From assembly GCA_024236415.1 (NCBI GenBank), contig JACKKN010000012.1, positions 62,001-126,000 of the forward strand: a DNA stretch of 64,000 bases, read 5' to 3'. Shown one piece after another: positions 8,341 through 19,283 of this stretch (the first letter of the stretch is position 1; the number at the start of each line of letters is the position of its first letter). A program made the translations under genes and the position numbers. This DNA comes from Hyphomicrobiales bacterium. GTDB taxonomy: Bacteria; Pseudomonadota; Alphaproteobacteria; Rhodospirillales; JACKKN01. Under the pieces are notes generated by a model. That model searched no databases. It was not told the DNA's origin and worked only from the letters and a program-made list of their open reading frames with translations.

Positions 8341-9500
8341 CCGCCCGGGTGCTGTTCCACGTCCAGCACCTGCTGGGCATCGGCCACGCCAAGCGCGCCG
8401 CCGCCATCGCCCGGGCCATGGCCGACCGCGGCGACCTGGCGGTGACCGTGGCCATGGGCGGGCCGCCGGTGCCGGTGGCCGACTTCGGCGCCGCCCGGGT
8501 GGTGCCCCTGCCCCAGGTTTTCGCCGCCGACGCCGGCTTCAAGACCCTGGTGGACGGCGACGGCCGGCCCATCGACGACGCCTGGCGCGCACGGCGGGCG
8601 CGGGCCCTGATGGACCTGTACGAAACGGTCGATCCCCAGGTCCTGCTGTTCGAGATGTTCCCCTTCGGCCGGCGCCAGTTCCGGTTCGAGCTGCTGCCCC
8701 TGCTGGCGGCGGCGCGGCGGCGGTCGCGGCCGACCAAGGTCGTGTCCTCGGTGCGCGACGTGCTGGTGACCAAGAAGAAGCCCGGGCGCGACGCCGAGAT
8801 GGTCGACCTGGCGCGCACCTGGTTCGACCGGGTGCTGGTGCACGGCGACCCGCGCCTGATCCCCTTCGAGGCCACCTTCCCGCCCGGCGCCGCCATCGCC
8901 GACCTGGTGCGCTATACCGGCTATGTGGTCGACCGGCGCCCGCGCGGGGCGCCCAGCGACGCCGGGCGCGGCGAGGTGGTGGTCTCCATCGGCGGCGGCG
9001 CCGTGGGCGGCGAGCTGCTGCGCACGGCCCTGGCGGCGCGACCCCTGACCCGGGCCGCGGACCGCACCTGGCGCCTGCTGGCCGGCCCCAACACCGACCC
9101 GGAACTGGTGCGCGAACTGCGCGCCCGGGCACCCGACGGGGTGGTTGTGGAGCCGGCACGGCCAGACTTTCAAATAATTCTCGAAAACTGTCTTTTGTCC
9201 GTGTCAATGGCAGGCTACAACACGGTCATGGACATGATGACGGCGCGCCCGCGCGCCGTCGTCGTGCCTTTCGCCGAGGGAGGGGAGACGGAACAAGCAT
9301 TCCGTGCCCGCTTGCTCGCGGCGCGGGGTGTGTTCACAATGCTCGAGCCGGCGGACCTGACCACCGAGAGTCTGGCCGCCGCCGTCGACGCGGAGCTCGG
9401 ATCGGAGCTGTCCGCGGTGCCGGAGATCGACCTTTCGGGAGCCGAGACCAGCGCGGCCCTGATCGCGGAGATGGCCGGCGCGGCGGCAACGACAAACTAG
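8337..9500 (+). CDS. COG4671-type glycosyltransferase (second copy)
   Basis: A 387-residue paralogue of the protein at 4115-5371. It has the N-terminal loop LLGIGHAKRAAAIARAM (about residues 10-26), VSIGGGAVGGELL in the donor domain and SMAGYNTVMDMM near the C-terminus, matching SMGGYN of the first copy. GTG start within a GTGA overlap. The bases from about 9160 to 9330 are clearly less GC-rich and use codons rare elsewhere here (ATA, TCT, TTG), although the reading frame and motifs continue normally. Two COG4671 proteins in one operon suggest two related transfer steps. Donor unknown. Confidence 0.83.
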   Translation: MTARVLFHVQHLLGIGHAKRAAAIARAMADRGDLAVTVAMGGPPVPVADFGAARVVPLPQVFAADAGFKTLVDGDGRPIDDAWRARRARALMDLYETVDPQVLLFEMFPFGRRQFRFELLPLLAAARRRSRPTKVVSSVRDVLVTKKKPGRDAEMVDLARTWFDRVLVHGDPRLIPFEATFPPGAAIADLVRYTGYVVDRRPRGAPSDAGRGEVVVSIGGGAVGGELLRTALAARPLTRAADRTWRLLAGPNTDPELVRELRARAPDGVVVEPARPDFQIILENCLLSVSMAGYNTVMDMMTARPRAVVVPFAEGGETEQAFRARLLAARGVFTMLEPADLTTESLAAAVDAELGSELSAVPEIDLSGAETSAALIAEMAGAAATTN

Positions 9501-9514
9501 GGAGGCACAGGGCT

Positions 9515-10261
9515 TTGGCCACTTGGCAAGACCTGGGTCGCGAGATTGAGGCGTGGACTTCGGCCGGACGCGCGCCCACCCTGTGGTGGCGCGACGACGA
9601 CCTGGAGTTCGAAAGCCCTGCCCTGGACCGCCTGCTCGACCTGAGCGGGCAGGCCGGCGTGCCCGTCGCCCTGGCGGCGGTGCCGCGCGACCTGGCCGAG
9701 GGCCTGGGCGCGCGCCTGGCGCCGGTGCCCGGCCATGCGGTGCTGCAGCACGGCTTCGCCCACGCCAACCACGCCCCCGACGACGCCCGCAAGGAGGAAT
9801 ACGGCGACCACCGCCCGCTGCCCGAGATGGCCGACGAGATCGCCGGCGGCTGGCGCCGCATCGCCCGCCTGGCCGGCGCCCTGCCGGTGTTCGTGCCGCC
9901 GTGGAACCGGGTGTCGGAAACCGTGGTCGGCGTCCTCGCCCGCTGCGGCCTGCGCGGCCTGTCGGCCCTGGGCCCGCGCCCCGGCCGGGTCACCGGCGGC
10001 GGCCTGGTGCAGGTCAACGTGCACGTGGACATCATGGACTGGGGCGCCTATCGCTTCGCCGGCGACGAGCCGGTGCTGGACCAGGTGCTGGCCCACCTGG
10101 GCGCCCGGCGCCGCGGCGAGGTGGACGCCACCGAGCCCACCGGCGTGATGACCCACCACCGGGTCCACGACGACGGATGCTGGTCGTTCCTGTCGCGGCT
10201 GTTCGCCGCCACCGGCGGCGGCTGCCGCTGGCTGACGGCGCCGGAGGCCTTCGCCGCATGA
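9515..10261 (+). CDS. Polysaccharide deacetylase-like protein
   Basis: A 248-residue protein resembling the polysaccharide-deacetylase (NodB/CE4) superfamily: early WWRDDDLEFESP (about residues 24-35) supplies the Asp cluster, HGFAHANHAPDDARKEEYG (about 79-97) the metal-site histidines, and VFVPPWNRVS (about 128-137) the Pro/Trp substrate loop. The start is taken as TTG at 9515, which follows AGGGAGG by 9 bases; no ATG or GTG fits. No signal peptide, so it would act in the cytoplasm, perhaps on a lipid-linked or free sugar intermediate made by the neighbouring transferases. The stop overlaps the next gene (ATGA). Confidence 0.75.
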   Translation: MATWQDLGREIEAWTSAGRAPTLWWRDDDLEFESPALDRLLDLSGQAGVPVALAAVPRDLAEGLGARLAPVPGHAVLQHGFAHANHAPDDARKEEYGDHRPLPEMADEIAGGWRRIARLAGALPVFVPPWNRVSETVVGVLARCGLRGLSALGPRPGRVTGGGLVQVNVHVDIMDWGAYRFAGDEPVLDQVLAHLGARRRGEVDATEPTGVMTHHRVHDDGCWSFLSRLFAATGGGCRWLTAPEAFAA

Positions 10262-10778
10262 CCGTGCTGCACCGCTCCACCGGCGCCATCCTGTCCGACC
10301 TGGCGCGGGCCATTGCCGGCGGCGCCGTGTGCGGCGCCGTTCTGGTGCTGGCCACCGGGCCGGTGCTGACCGCCCTGGGGGCCCTGGGCTCGGCGGTGTT
10401 CCTGTGGTTCGCCGCCAGCACCGTGGTGCGCGGCATGGCCGTGGTCGAGCTGAGCGACGGCGCCCTGGCGTCGCGCTCGCCACTGGGCTCGCGGCACCTG
10501 GACTGGGACGACCTGAGCGGCCTGCGCCTGCGCTACTTCGCCACCCGGCGCGACGGCGCGCGCGGCTGGTACAGCCTCAAGCTGGCGACCCCGTCGGCGC
10601 GCCTGACCGTGGATTCCGAGCTGGACGGCTTCGCCGACGTCCTTGCCCGGGCCCGCGAGGCCGCCGAGGACAACGGCCTGGCGCTGGATTCCACAACCGC
10701 CTTCAACCTGCAGCAATGGGGAGGCGCCGGCGGCCGTGCGCCCTTTCGCGCCACCGTCCCGTTCCTAGGGTCGCGGCC

Positions 10779-10782
<4 letters not shown>
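10258..10782 (+). CDS. Small membrane protein, function unknown
   Basis: A 174-residue protein. Two hydrophobic stretches at about residues 17-36 and 39-60 (AGGAVCGAVLVLATGPVLTA, GALGSAVFLWFAAS) form a helical hairpin. A soluble C-terminal part follows with alternating strands (VVELSDGALASRSPLGSRHL, DDLSGLRLRYF, WYSLKLATPSARLTVDSEL), reminiscent of bacterial PH-like domains on membrane hairpins. That likeness is by eye only. ATGA overlap with the deacetylase-like gene before it and with the ABC ATPase gene after it; it is the link between the glycan cluster and the importer genes. Confidence 0.75.
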
Positions 10783-12667
<1,885 letters not shown>

Positions 12668-12671
<4 letters not shown>

Positions 12672-14611
12672 TGACCCTGCGTCGGACCCTGGCGGCGATG
12701 CTGCTGCTGCTGTCGGTGACCGGCCCGGCCGGCGCCGCCGGCGAGGGCGCCGCGGCCTCGGCCGTGGGCTATCGGGAAACCCCGTCGCTGCGCGCCCGGG
12801 TCGAGGCCGGCGAGCTGCCGCCGGTGGCGCAGCGCCTGCCCGGCGAGCCGTCGGTGGTGCGGCCCAAGGAGCTGGGCCGCCACGGCGGCACCCTGCGAAT
12901 GCTCATGGGCCGCTCCAAGGACACGCGGCAGATGGTGGTCTACGGCTACGCCCGGCTGGTGGGCTACGACGACAAGTTCCGCATCGTCCCCGACCTGCTG
13001 GCCGAGGTGAAGGTGGAGCACCAGCGGGTGTTCACCCTGCGCCTGCGGCGGGGCCACAAGTGGTCCGACGGCCACCCCTTCACCGCCGAGGACTTCCGCT
13101 ATTTCTGGGAAGACGTGGTCGGCAACAAGGAGCTGACCCCGTCTGGCCCGCCGGCGGCCCTGCTGGTGAACGGCAAGCCGCCGCGGTTCGAGGTCCTGGA
13201 CGACCTGACCGTGCGCTATTCGTGGGACTATCCCAACCCGTTCTTCCTGCCGCACTTGGCCGCCGCCAGCCCGCTGTACATCTACCGCCCGGCCCACTAC
13301 CTGAAGCAGTTCCACGAACGCTACGCCGACCCGGCCGAGCTGGCGGCCCGGGTCAAGGCCGAGCGGCAGCGCAACTGGGTCGCCCTGCACTATCGCCAGG
13401 GCCACCAGTACAAGAACTCGAACCCCGACCTGCCGACCCTGCAGCCGTGGAAGCTGGTGACCCCGCCGCCGGCCAACCGCTTCGTGTTCGAGCGCAACGC
13501 CTTCTTCCACCGGGTCGACACGGCCGGGCGGCAGTTGCCCTACATCGACCAGGTCTACTTGAACATCGCCAGCCCGGGCCTGATCCCCACCAAGGTGGGC
13601 ACCGGCGACGCCGACCTGCAGGCCCGCAACCTGAGCTTCAACAACTTCACCTTCCTGAAGCAGGGCGAGAAGCGCAACGACTTCCAGGTCCACCTTTGGC
13701 GCACGGCCAAGGGCGCGCACCTGGCCCTGTTCCCGAACCTGAACGTGGACGACCCCGGCTGGCGCGCCCTGCTGCGCAACGTGCACTTCCGCCGCGCCCT
13801 GTCCCTGGCCGTGAACCGCCACGAGCTGAACCAGGTGCTGTATTTCGGCCTGGCCCTGGAGGGCAACAACAGCGTGCTGCCGCAAAGCCCGCTGTACCGT
13901 CCCGAATACCGCGAGATGTGGACCGAGTTCGACCTGAAGAAGGCCAACCGCCTGCTGGACCAGATCGGCCTGACCAAGCGCAACGACCGCGGCCTGCGCC
14001 TGATGCCCGACGGCCGGCCGCTGGAAATCATCGTCGAGACCGCCGGCGAGAGCAGCGAGCAGGCCGACGCCCTGGAACTGGTCCACGACAGCTGGCTGCG
14101 GATCGGCCTCAAGGTGCACACCAAGCCGCTGCAGCGCGAGGTGTTCCGCAACCGCATCTTCGCCGGCTCGACGGTGATGTCGGTATGGAGCGGCCTGGAG
14201 AACGGCCTGCCCACGGCGGACCTGAGCCCCAACGAGCTGGCGCCCACGGACCAGAACCAGTTGCAATGGCCGAAATGGGGCCAGTACGTGCAGACCAAGG
14301 GCCAGGCCGGCGAGCGGGTGAACTACGGCCCGGCGCGGGCGCTGAAGCTGCTGGACGGGGCCTGGAACAAGGTCTCCCAGGACTGGGAGAAGGAAGCCAT
14401 CTGGCATTCCATGCTGCGCATCTACGCCGACCAGGTCTTCTCCATCGGCCTGGTGGGCGGCGTGCCGCAGCCGGTGGTGGTCTCCAACCACCTGCACAAC
14501 GTCCCCGAAGCCGGCATCTACAACTGGGACCCCGGGGCCCACTTCGGCATCTACCGGCCCGACACCTTCTGGTTCGACAACGCCGGCGACGACGGCCGGG
14601 GCGAGGGGTGA
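12668..14611 (+). CDS. Extracellular solute-binding protein, family 5
   Basis: A 647-residue periplasmic binding protein of the SBP_bac_5 (peptide/nickel) family. It has an N-terminal signal peptide (MTLRRTLAAMLLLLSVTGPAGAAG). Domain features include RRGHKWSDGHPFTAEDFRYF (about residues 122-141), the family's hallmark, and LLRNVHFRRALSLAVNRHEL (about 367-386). It is longer than typical DppA (about 535 residues), closer to the large alphaproteobacterial members. Two ATGs abut at 12668 and 12671; the first overlaps the ATPase stop. It delivers ligand to the downstream permeases; the ligand itself cannot be inferred. Confidence 0.93.
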
Positions 14612-14618
14612 GGCCGGC

Positions 14619-15617
14619 ATGCTGAACTACTTCGCCCGCCGCCTGCTGACCATGATCCTGACCCTGGTGGTGATCAGCGTGCTGGTGTTCGTCATCATCC
14701 AGCTGCCGCCGGGCGACTACCTGTCCACCTACATCGCCGAGCTGGAAAGCCAGGGCGAGATGGTGGACAAGGACAAGATCGAGTTCCTGCGCCAGCAGTA
14801 CGGCCTGGACAAGACCCCGGTCGAGCAATATTTCCACTGGGTCGCCGGCCTGGTGCAGGGGGACCTGGGCTATTCGTTCGAGCACAGCCTGCCGGTGTCC
14901 GAGGTGGTGGGCGACCGGCTGCTGCTGTCCATGGTGCTCAACTTCTCGACCATCCTGTTCATCTACATCGTCTCGTTCCCCATCGGAGTCTACTCGGCCA
15001 CCCACCAGTACAGTTGGGGTGACCACGGGCTGACTCTGCTCGGATTCCTGGGCCTGGCGACACCCAACTTCCTGCTGGCGCTGATCCTGCTGTACCTGGC
15101 CAACATCTGGTTCGGCACCTCCATCGGCGCCCTCATGTCCGACGAGTACATCGGCCAGCCGTGGAGCTGGGGCAAGGCGCTGAGCGTGCTGGAGCACCTG
15201 GCGGTGCCGGTGATCGTGATCGGCACCTCGGGCACCGCGGGCATGATCCGCCGACTGCGCGCCAACCTGCTGGACGAGTTGCAGAAACAGTACGTGACCA
15301 CCGGCCGGGCCAAGGGCCTGCCGCCGGGGCGGCTGCTGGTCAAGTACCCCCTGCGCATGGCGCTGAACCCGTTCGTCGCCGACATCGGCAACATGCTGCC
15401 GCAGGTGGTGTCGGGCTCGGTGATCGTGTCGGCGGTCATGTCCCTGCCGACCACCGGGCCCATGTTGCTGCGCGCCCTGCAGAGCCAGGACATGTTCCTG
15501 GCCGGGTCGTTCCTGATCTTCCTGGCCCTGCTGACGGTGGTCGGCATGTTCCTGTCGGACCTGCTGCTGGCGGCCCTGGACCCGCGCATCCGCCTGTCCG
15601 GGGGGATGCGGCGATGA
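14619..15617 (+). CDS. ABC importer permease, DppB/OppB type
   Basis: A 332-residue permease starting MLNYFARRLLTMILTLVVIS, the usual first helix of DppB-like subunits, followed by the periplasmic region with PVEQYFHWVAGLVQGDLGYS. The EAA loop is LLDELQKQYVTTGRAKGLPPGRLLVKYPLRMALNP, cut here into its recognisable YVTTGRAKGL core. About six membrane helices. GAGGGG lies 11 bases before the ATG. The stop overlaps the next permease start (ATGA). It forms the membrane channel with the 15614 product. Confidence 0.93.
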   Translation: MLNYFARRLLTMILTLVVISVLVFVIIQLPPGDYLSTYIAELESQGEMVDKDKIEFLRQQYGLDKTPVEQYFHWVAGLVQGDLGYSFEHSLPVSEVVGDRLLLSMVLNFSTILFIYIVSFPIGVYSATHQYSWGDHGLTLLGFLGLATPNFLLALILLYLANIWFGTSIGALMSDEYIGQPWSWGKALSVLEHLAVPVIVIGTSGTAGMIRRLRANLLDELQKQYVTTGRAKGLPPGRLLVKYPLRMALNPFVADIGNMLPQVVSGSVIVSAVMSLPTTGPMLLRALQSQDMFLAGSFLIFLALLTVVGMFLSDLLLAALDPRIRLSGGMRR

Positions 15618-16768
15618 GCGACACCCTGCAGCATTTCGTCTCGCGCGAGCCCTTCGACATCCAGGACATCGAGCGCCTGACCCCCGAGCAGGAACGCTAC
15701 TACATGGCGTCGCAGTGGCGCATGATGTGGTGGCGCCTGAAGAAGCACAAGCTGGCCGTGACCGCCGGCATCATCCTGCTGGCCAGCTACCTGTCCATCG
15801 TGTTCGTCGAGTTCCTGGTCCCCTACGAGCTGCAGACCCGGAACACCGACTTCATCTACGCCCCGCCGCAGCAGGTGCACCTGTTCCACGACGGCGAGTT
15901 CGTCGGCCCCTTCGTGTACGGCTACCGCTACCACCTGAACATGGAGCACCTGAAGCGGGTGTACGAGGAGGACACCTCCAAGGTCCAGCCGATCCGCTTC
16001 TTCTGCACCGGCGACCCCTACGAGTTCTGGGGCCTGTTCGAGGCCGACTTCCACCTGATCTGCCCGGCCGAGGGCGGCACGCTGTTCCTGCTGGGCACCG
16101 ACCGCCTGGGCCGCGACATGGCCTCGCGCCTGGTCTACGGCGGGCGCATCTCGCTGACTGTCGGCCTGATCGGCATCACCCTCAGCTTCATGCTGGGCAT
16201 CACCATCGGCGGCGCCGCCGGCTATTTCGGCGGCTGGGTCGACAACGCCGTGCAGCGGGTGATCGAGGTGCTGCGCTCGCTGCCCGAGCTGCCCCTGTGG
16301 ATGGCCCTCTCGGCCGCCCTGCCGGTGACCTGGAGCCCGATCCTGGTGTATTTCGGCATCACCCTGATCCTGGCCCTGCTGGACTGGCCGGGCCTGGCCC
16401 GCGCCGTGCGCTCCAAGCTGCTGGCCCTGCGCGAGGAGGACTACTGTTCCGCCGCGCGCCTGATGGGCGCCAGCCCCACGCGCATCATCGGCCGCCACCT
16501 GCTGCCCAACTTCATGAGCCACCTGATCGCCTCGGCGACGCTGTCGGTGCCGTCCATGATCCTGGCCGAGACGGCGCTCAGCTTCCTGGGCCTGGGGCTG
16601 CGCCCGCCGGTCACCTCCTGGGGCGTGCTGCTGACCGAGGCCCAGAACATCGAGGCCGTGGCCCTCTATCCCTGGCTGCTGATGCCCATGGTGCCGGTGA
16701 TCATCACCGTGCTGGCCTTCAACTTCCTGGGCGACGGCCTGAGGGACGCGGCCGACCCCTACGATTGA
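15614..16768 (+). CDS. ABC importer permease, DppC/OppC type with long periplasmic loop
   Basis: A 384-residue permease. A cytoplasmic N-terminus of about 50 residues leads to the first helix (AVTAGIILLASYLSIVFVEF). A roughly 90-residue periplasmic region before LLGTDRLGRDMASRLVYGGR follows; this is longer than in standard DppC and recalls YejE-like proteins. The EAA loop contains YCSAARLMGASPTRIIGRHL. The C-terminus FLGDGLRDAADPYD is the family's typical end. Its last 10 bases overlap the convergent antitoxin gene. Confidence 0.92.
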   Translation: MSDTLQHFVSREPFDIQDIERLTPEQERYYMASQWRMMWWRLKKHKLAVTAGIILLASYLSIVFVEFLVPYELQTRNTDFIYAPPQQVHLFHDGEFVGPFVYGYRYHLNMEHLKRVYEEDTSKVQPIRFFCTGDPYEFWGLFEADFHLICPAEGGTLFLLGTDRLGRDMASRLVYGGRISLTVGLIGITLSFMLGITIGGAAGYFGGWVDNAVQRVIEVLRSLPELPLWMALSAALPVTWSPILVYFGITLILALLDWPGLARAVRSKLLALREEDYCSAARLMGASPTRIIGRHLLPNFMSHLIASATLSVPSMILAETALSFLGLGLRPPVTSWGVLLTEAQNIEAVALYPWLLMPMVPVIITVLAFNFLGDGLRDAADPYD

Positions 16769-17112
16769 CGGGTGCGGGAAGCGCCCGGCCCCTTCTCGTC
16801 CAGGTCCGCCAGGCCCGCCAGCTTCACCGGCGGGCGGTCGGGGAAGCGCACCAGCAGTTCCAGGCTGCCGCCCATGGCCTCGACATAACCGCGCAGGGTC
16901 GACAGCAACAGGTCGCCCCGCTTTTCCAGGCGCGACACGCTGTCCTGGCCGATGTTCAGCCTGGCCGCCAGGTCCACCTGGGTCCGCTCCAGGGCCCGGC
17001 GCAGGTCGCGCAGGGTCATCTCCTCGGCGACCAGGTCCCGGGTGCGGGCCTCGATGGCGTCCCGTTCGGCGCGGGGCAGCTTTTCCAGCATCTGTTCCAG
17101 CGTGGTCGCCAT
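16759..17112 (-). CDS. HigA-like antitoxin (HTH, XRE type)
   Basis: A 117-residue protein. The centre carries a helix-turn-helix of the XRE type: TQVDLAARLNIGQDSVSRLEKRGDLLLSTLRGYVEAMGG, recognisable from QVDLAARLNIGQDSVSRLEK (about residues 52-71). The N-terminal helix (TLEQMLEKLPRAERDAIEAR) and C-terminal strand-rich tail (LELLVRFPDRPPVKL) are common in antitoxins partnered with Gp49/RelE-like toxins. It would bind and neutralise the toxin encoded just upstream and repress the shared promoter. The ATG overlaps the restored toxin stop (TGATG). As sequenced, a frame slip joins it in frame to the toxin. Confidence 0.82.
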   Translation of the reverse strand: MATTLEQMLEKLPRAERDAIEARTRDLVAEEMTLRDLRRALERTQVDLAARLNIGQDSVSRLEKRGDLLLSTLRGYVEAMGGSLELLVRFPDRPPVKLAGLADLDEKGPGASRTRQS

Positions 17113-17478
17113 CACCTTCTTCCCTTGTCCTCTTGTGCCTGCAAGTGCCGGTCGAGCCGGGCGTCGGCCGTGGCAATCAGGCGCCGGTAGAAGCGCCGTT
17201 CCGCCCCCCCCGGACTTGTCACCGGCCACCAGCAGAATCCCGCGGCGTTGGGGGTCGAAGGCGAACGCCACCCGCCAGACGCCGCCGCCGGCCCGGAACC
17301 GCAGTTCCTTCATGTTGGCGTGCCGCGAGCCCTTCAGGGTATCGGCATGGGGCCGGGACAGGCCCGGCCCGAACGTTTGCAACAACCCGGCCATGGCCGC
17401 CAACTCGATCCGAACGGCCGCTTCCAGGGCCAGGAATTCCGGTTCAAAGTCCGGGTGAAACTCGATATGCCACGTCAC
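17112..17478 (-). CDS. HigB/RelE-like (Gp49 family) toxin, frame broken in a G8 tract
   Basis: The N-terminal about 87 residues match phage-derived Gp49/HigB-like toxins: HIEFHPDFEPEFLAL, then KGSRHANMKELRFRAGGGVW and RVAFAFDPQRRGILLVAGDK. After this an eight-G run (17204-17211, C on the plus strand) shifts the frame. With seven Gs the protein would continue GGAERRFYRRLIATADARL and end at a TGA overlapping the antitoxin ATG, which is the family's normal C-terminus. As sequenced, toxin and antitoxin form one 239-residue frame. The GTG at 17478 is preferred; a TTG 12 bases upstream is possible but lies almost on the promoter. It would act as an mRNA interferase if intact. Confidence 0.72.
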
Positions 17479-17490
17479 GGGCGTTCCCAA

Positions 17491-17519
17491 ATTATGGCTT
17501 TGACATCATATGGATTCAA
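17491..17519 (-). promoter_or_regulatory. Sigma-70 promoter of the toxin-antitoxin operon
   Basis: On the minus strand TTGAAT (17519-17514) and CATAAT (17496-17491) are separated by exactly 17 bases, five-sixths and four-sixths or better to consensus. Transcription would begin near 17484, only a few bases before the GTG at 17478, so the toxin message would be nearly leaderless. The spacer holds CATATG, a possible half of an antitoxin operator. Confidence 0.6.
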
Positions 17520-17606
17520 GATCATTTTTCTTGAAAGTTGCCCGCTTCGCCGGTTTCAAACCGTGCTACCATGCCTGGAATGGCCGGGCAATGGAGGGGT
17601 GGTTTC

Positions 17607-18809
17607 ATGGTCATCCTGGGACGCAGGTTGTTTGCAAGGCTGCTGTGCCTCCTGTCCTTGGCCGGCATGGCCCTGCCCGCCGCCGCCGGCCAGCTGGACC
17701 CGTGCCAGCTGCTGACCCAGGACGAGGTGTCCAGGGCCCTGGGCACGCCGGCCAATCCTGGCGTGGTCGGCGGGCTGTCGCGGCGCGGCAGCGAGATCGT
17801 CGGCGGGCAGTGCTCCTACCGGGCCGCCAACAACCCGGTGACCCAGGTGTCCATCAGCCTGGACGCCTACCCCGGGCTGGACAAGGCCAAGTCCTATGAC
17901 CTGTCCTGCCGCAACGCCACCGTCAAGGACATGGCCGGGGTCGGCCGCGGCGCCTGCGCCTTCGTGTCGCCGGGCGGGTTCGTCAACCTGACCGTCCTGG
18001 CCGACGGCGCCCTGCTGCGCCTGACCCTGTCGGGGCGGGGCATCGCCGATCCCCTGGCCGCCGTCACCGAGCTGGGCCGCGCCGCCGCCGGGCGCCAGGG
18101 CAGCGGCGCGGCGGTGGCCCGGGTGCCGGGGCTGGAGGCCCTGCTGGGCACCTGGACCATCCACCCGCCGGCCCTGAGCCCGCGCACCACCGGGTCGGCG
18201 CGGGCGGTGATCAACGTGCGCGACAAGGGCAACTGGAGCCTGCGCGAGGCCGAGGACCGCCAGGGCGTGATGGTGGCCCGGGATGGCAAGTTCCTGCTGT
18301 CCGCCGGCGACCTGCGCCTGGAGGGCACCTACAAGCCCGACGGCGACCGGGTGATGGTGGTGGACGGCCTGCTCAAGGTGCGGCTGGACCGCATGCCCTG
18401 CGGCCAGGCGCCCTGGCTGGTGGACCCGGACCTGTTGCGCCGGTTCGGCGGACCGGCCCGCACCCTGGTGCCCAAGGCAACGCCGGACCCGGCCTGGGCC
18501 GGCCTGTGGCAGGGGCCCGGCTACCTAGGCGGCCGCGCGGTGACGGTGCTGCTGTACGTGCTGGCCACCGGCGAGGCGCGGCTGATGCTGGTGTACGACC
18601 GCGAGGGGCGCCTGTCGGCCGAGGACGGCCGGCTGGTCTACGAGCCCAACCTGGAACGCCGGGTCGAGGGCCGCTACACGGTGCACGACCCGGACACCCT
18701 CGAGGTCACCCTGCCCTCGGGCACCGCCGTCTGGAAGCGGCGGCCCTACGGCGCGCAACCGCGGCCGGCGGCCCTGCGCGGCCCCTGCGGCGACCCCAAG
18801 TTCAAGTAG
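17607..18809 (+). CDS. Secreted protein of unknown function, DUF3558-like N-terminal part
   Basis: A 400-residue exported protein. Signal peptide MVILGRRLFARLLCLLSLAG then ALPAAAG. The mature protein begins LDPCQLLTQDEVSRALG, with two later cysteines (GGQCSYRA, LSCRN) and GRGACAFVSPGG, a pattern like DUF3558/DPC-LLT modules, up to about residue 165. Linked to it is a second region, TWTIHPPALSPRTTGSARA to the C-terminus, rich in strands, containing two WxGxWxGPGYLGG-like repeats. The start is chosen at the ATG after GGAGGGG (7-base spacing). Function unknown; the DUF3558 likeness is by eye. Confidence 0.78.
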   Translation: MVILGRRLFARLLCLLSLAGMALPAAAGQLDPCQLLTQDEVSRALGTPANPGVVGGLSRRGSEIVGGQCSYRAANNPVTQVSISLDAYPGLDKAKSYDLSCRNATVKDMAGVGRGACAFVSPGGFVNLTVLADGALLRLTLSGRGIADPLAAVTELGRAAAGRQGSGAAVARVPGLEALLGTWTIHPPALSPRTTGSARAVINVRDKGNWSLREAEDRQGVMVARDGKFLLSAGDLRLEGTYKPDGDRVMVVDGLLKVRLDRMPCGQAPWLVDPDLLRRFGGPARTLVPKATPDPAWAGLWQGPGYLGGRAVTVLLYVLATGEARLMLVYDREGRLSAEDGRLVYEPNLERRVEGRYTVHDPDTLEVTLPSGTAVWKRRPYGAQPRPAALRGPCGDPKFK

Positions 18810-18818
18810 GAAGAAGCC

Positions 18819-19283
18819 CTACTCGGCCAGCTTGAAGCGGAAGTCGCAGACCCCGTCGCCCTGCATGCAGGTCCGGGTGCGCGTCAGCTCCAGCCCCAGG
18901 CCCTCGGCCAGGGCGAAGTCGCAGTCGCAGATCAGCAGCGGCCCCAGGTCCCGCGCCCCGATGTCGTCCATGAACTGGGCGTAGCCGCAGGCGGTGACGT
19001 CGACGTGGAAGGTGGTGGCGGTCTGTTCGCGCACCTCGAACTCGTAGGTCACCCCTTCGCCGTAGGAGGCGAACTCGGCGGCCAGGGTCGGGATGTCCAC
19101 GGGGTTCTCCTGGGCGCGGGCCTGGGTCTGGGCCCGGTTGCGGTCGTCCAAGGCCCGGCGCACCAGGGCGTGCGCCCGCTCGACCCCCAGTTCCGCCTCC
19201 ATGGCGCGGACCAGGGGCACCTGCGCCTGCACGGTCAGGGCGATGTGCTGGAACGGGGTCAGTTTCGCCGCGTCGTCGGCCAT
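18819..19283 (-). CDS. L-2-amino-thiazoline-4-carboxylic acid hydrolase-like protein
   Basis: A 154-residue protein with the ATC hydrolase family (PF14196) layout. It has an N-terminal helical part (LVRAMEAELGVERAHALVRR, about residues 23-42). The cysteine-rich C-terminal half reads DVTACGYAQFMDDIG, LLICDCDFALAEGLG and RTCMQGDGVCDFRF; these cysteines and the Gly-Asp turn are the family hallmark. Members hydrolyse the thiazoline ring in L-cysteine formation, but most homologues are untested. Single gene, convergent with the one at 17607 and divergent from 19416. Confidence 0.82.
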   Translation of the reverse strand: MADDAAKLTPFQHIALTVQAQVPLVRAMEAELGVERAHALVRRALDDRNRAQTQARAQENPVDIPTLAAEFASYGEGVTYEFEVREQTATTFHVDVTACGYAQFMDDIGARDLGPLLICDCDFALAEGLGLELTRTRTCMQGDGVCDFRFKLAE

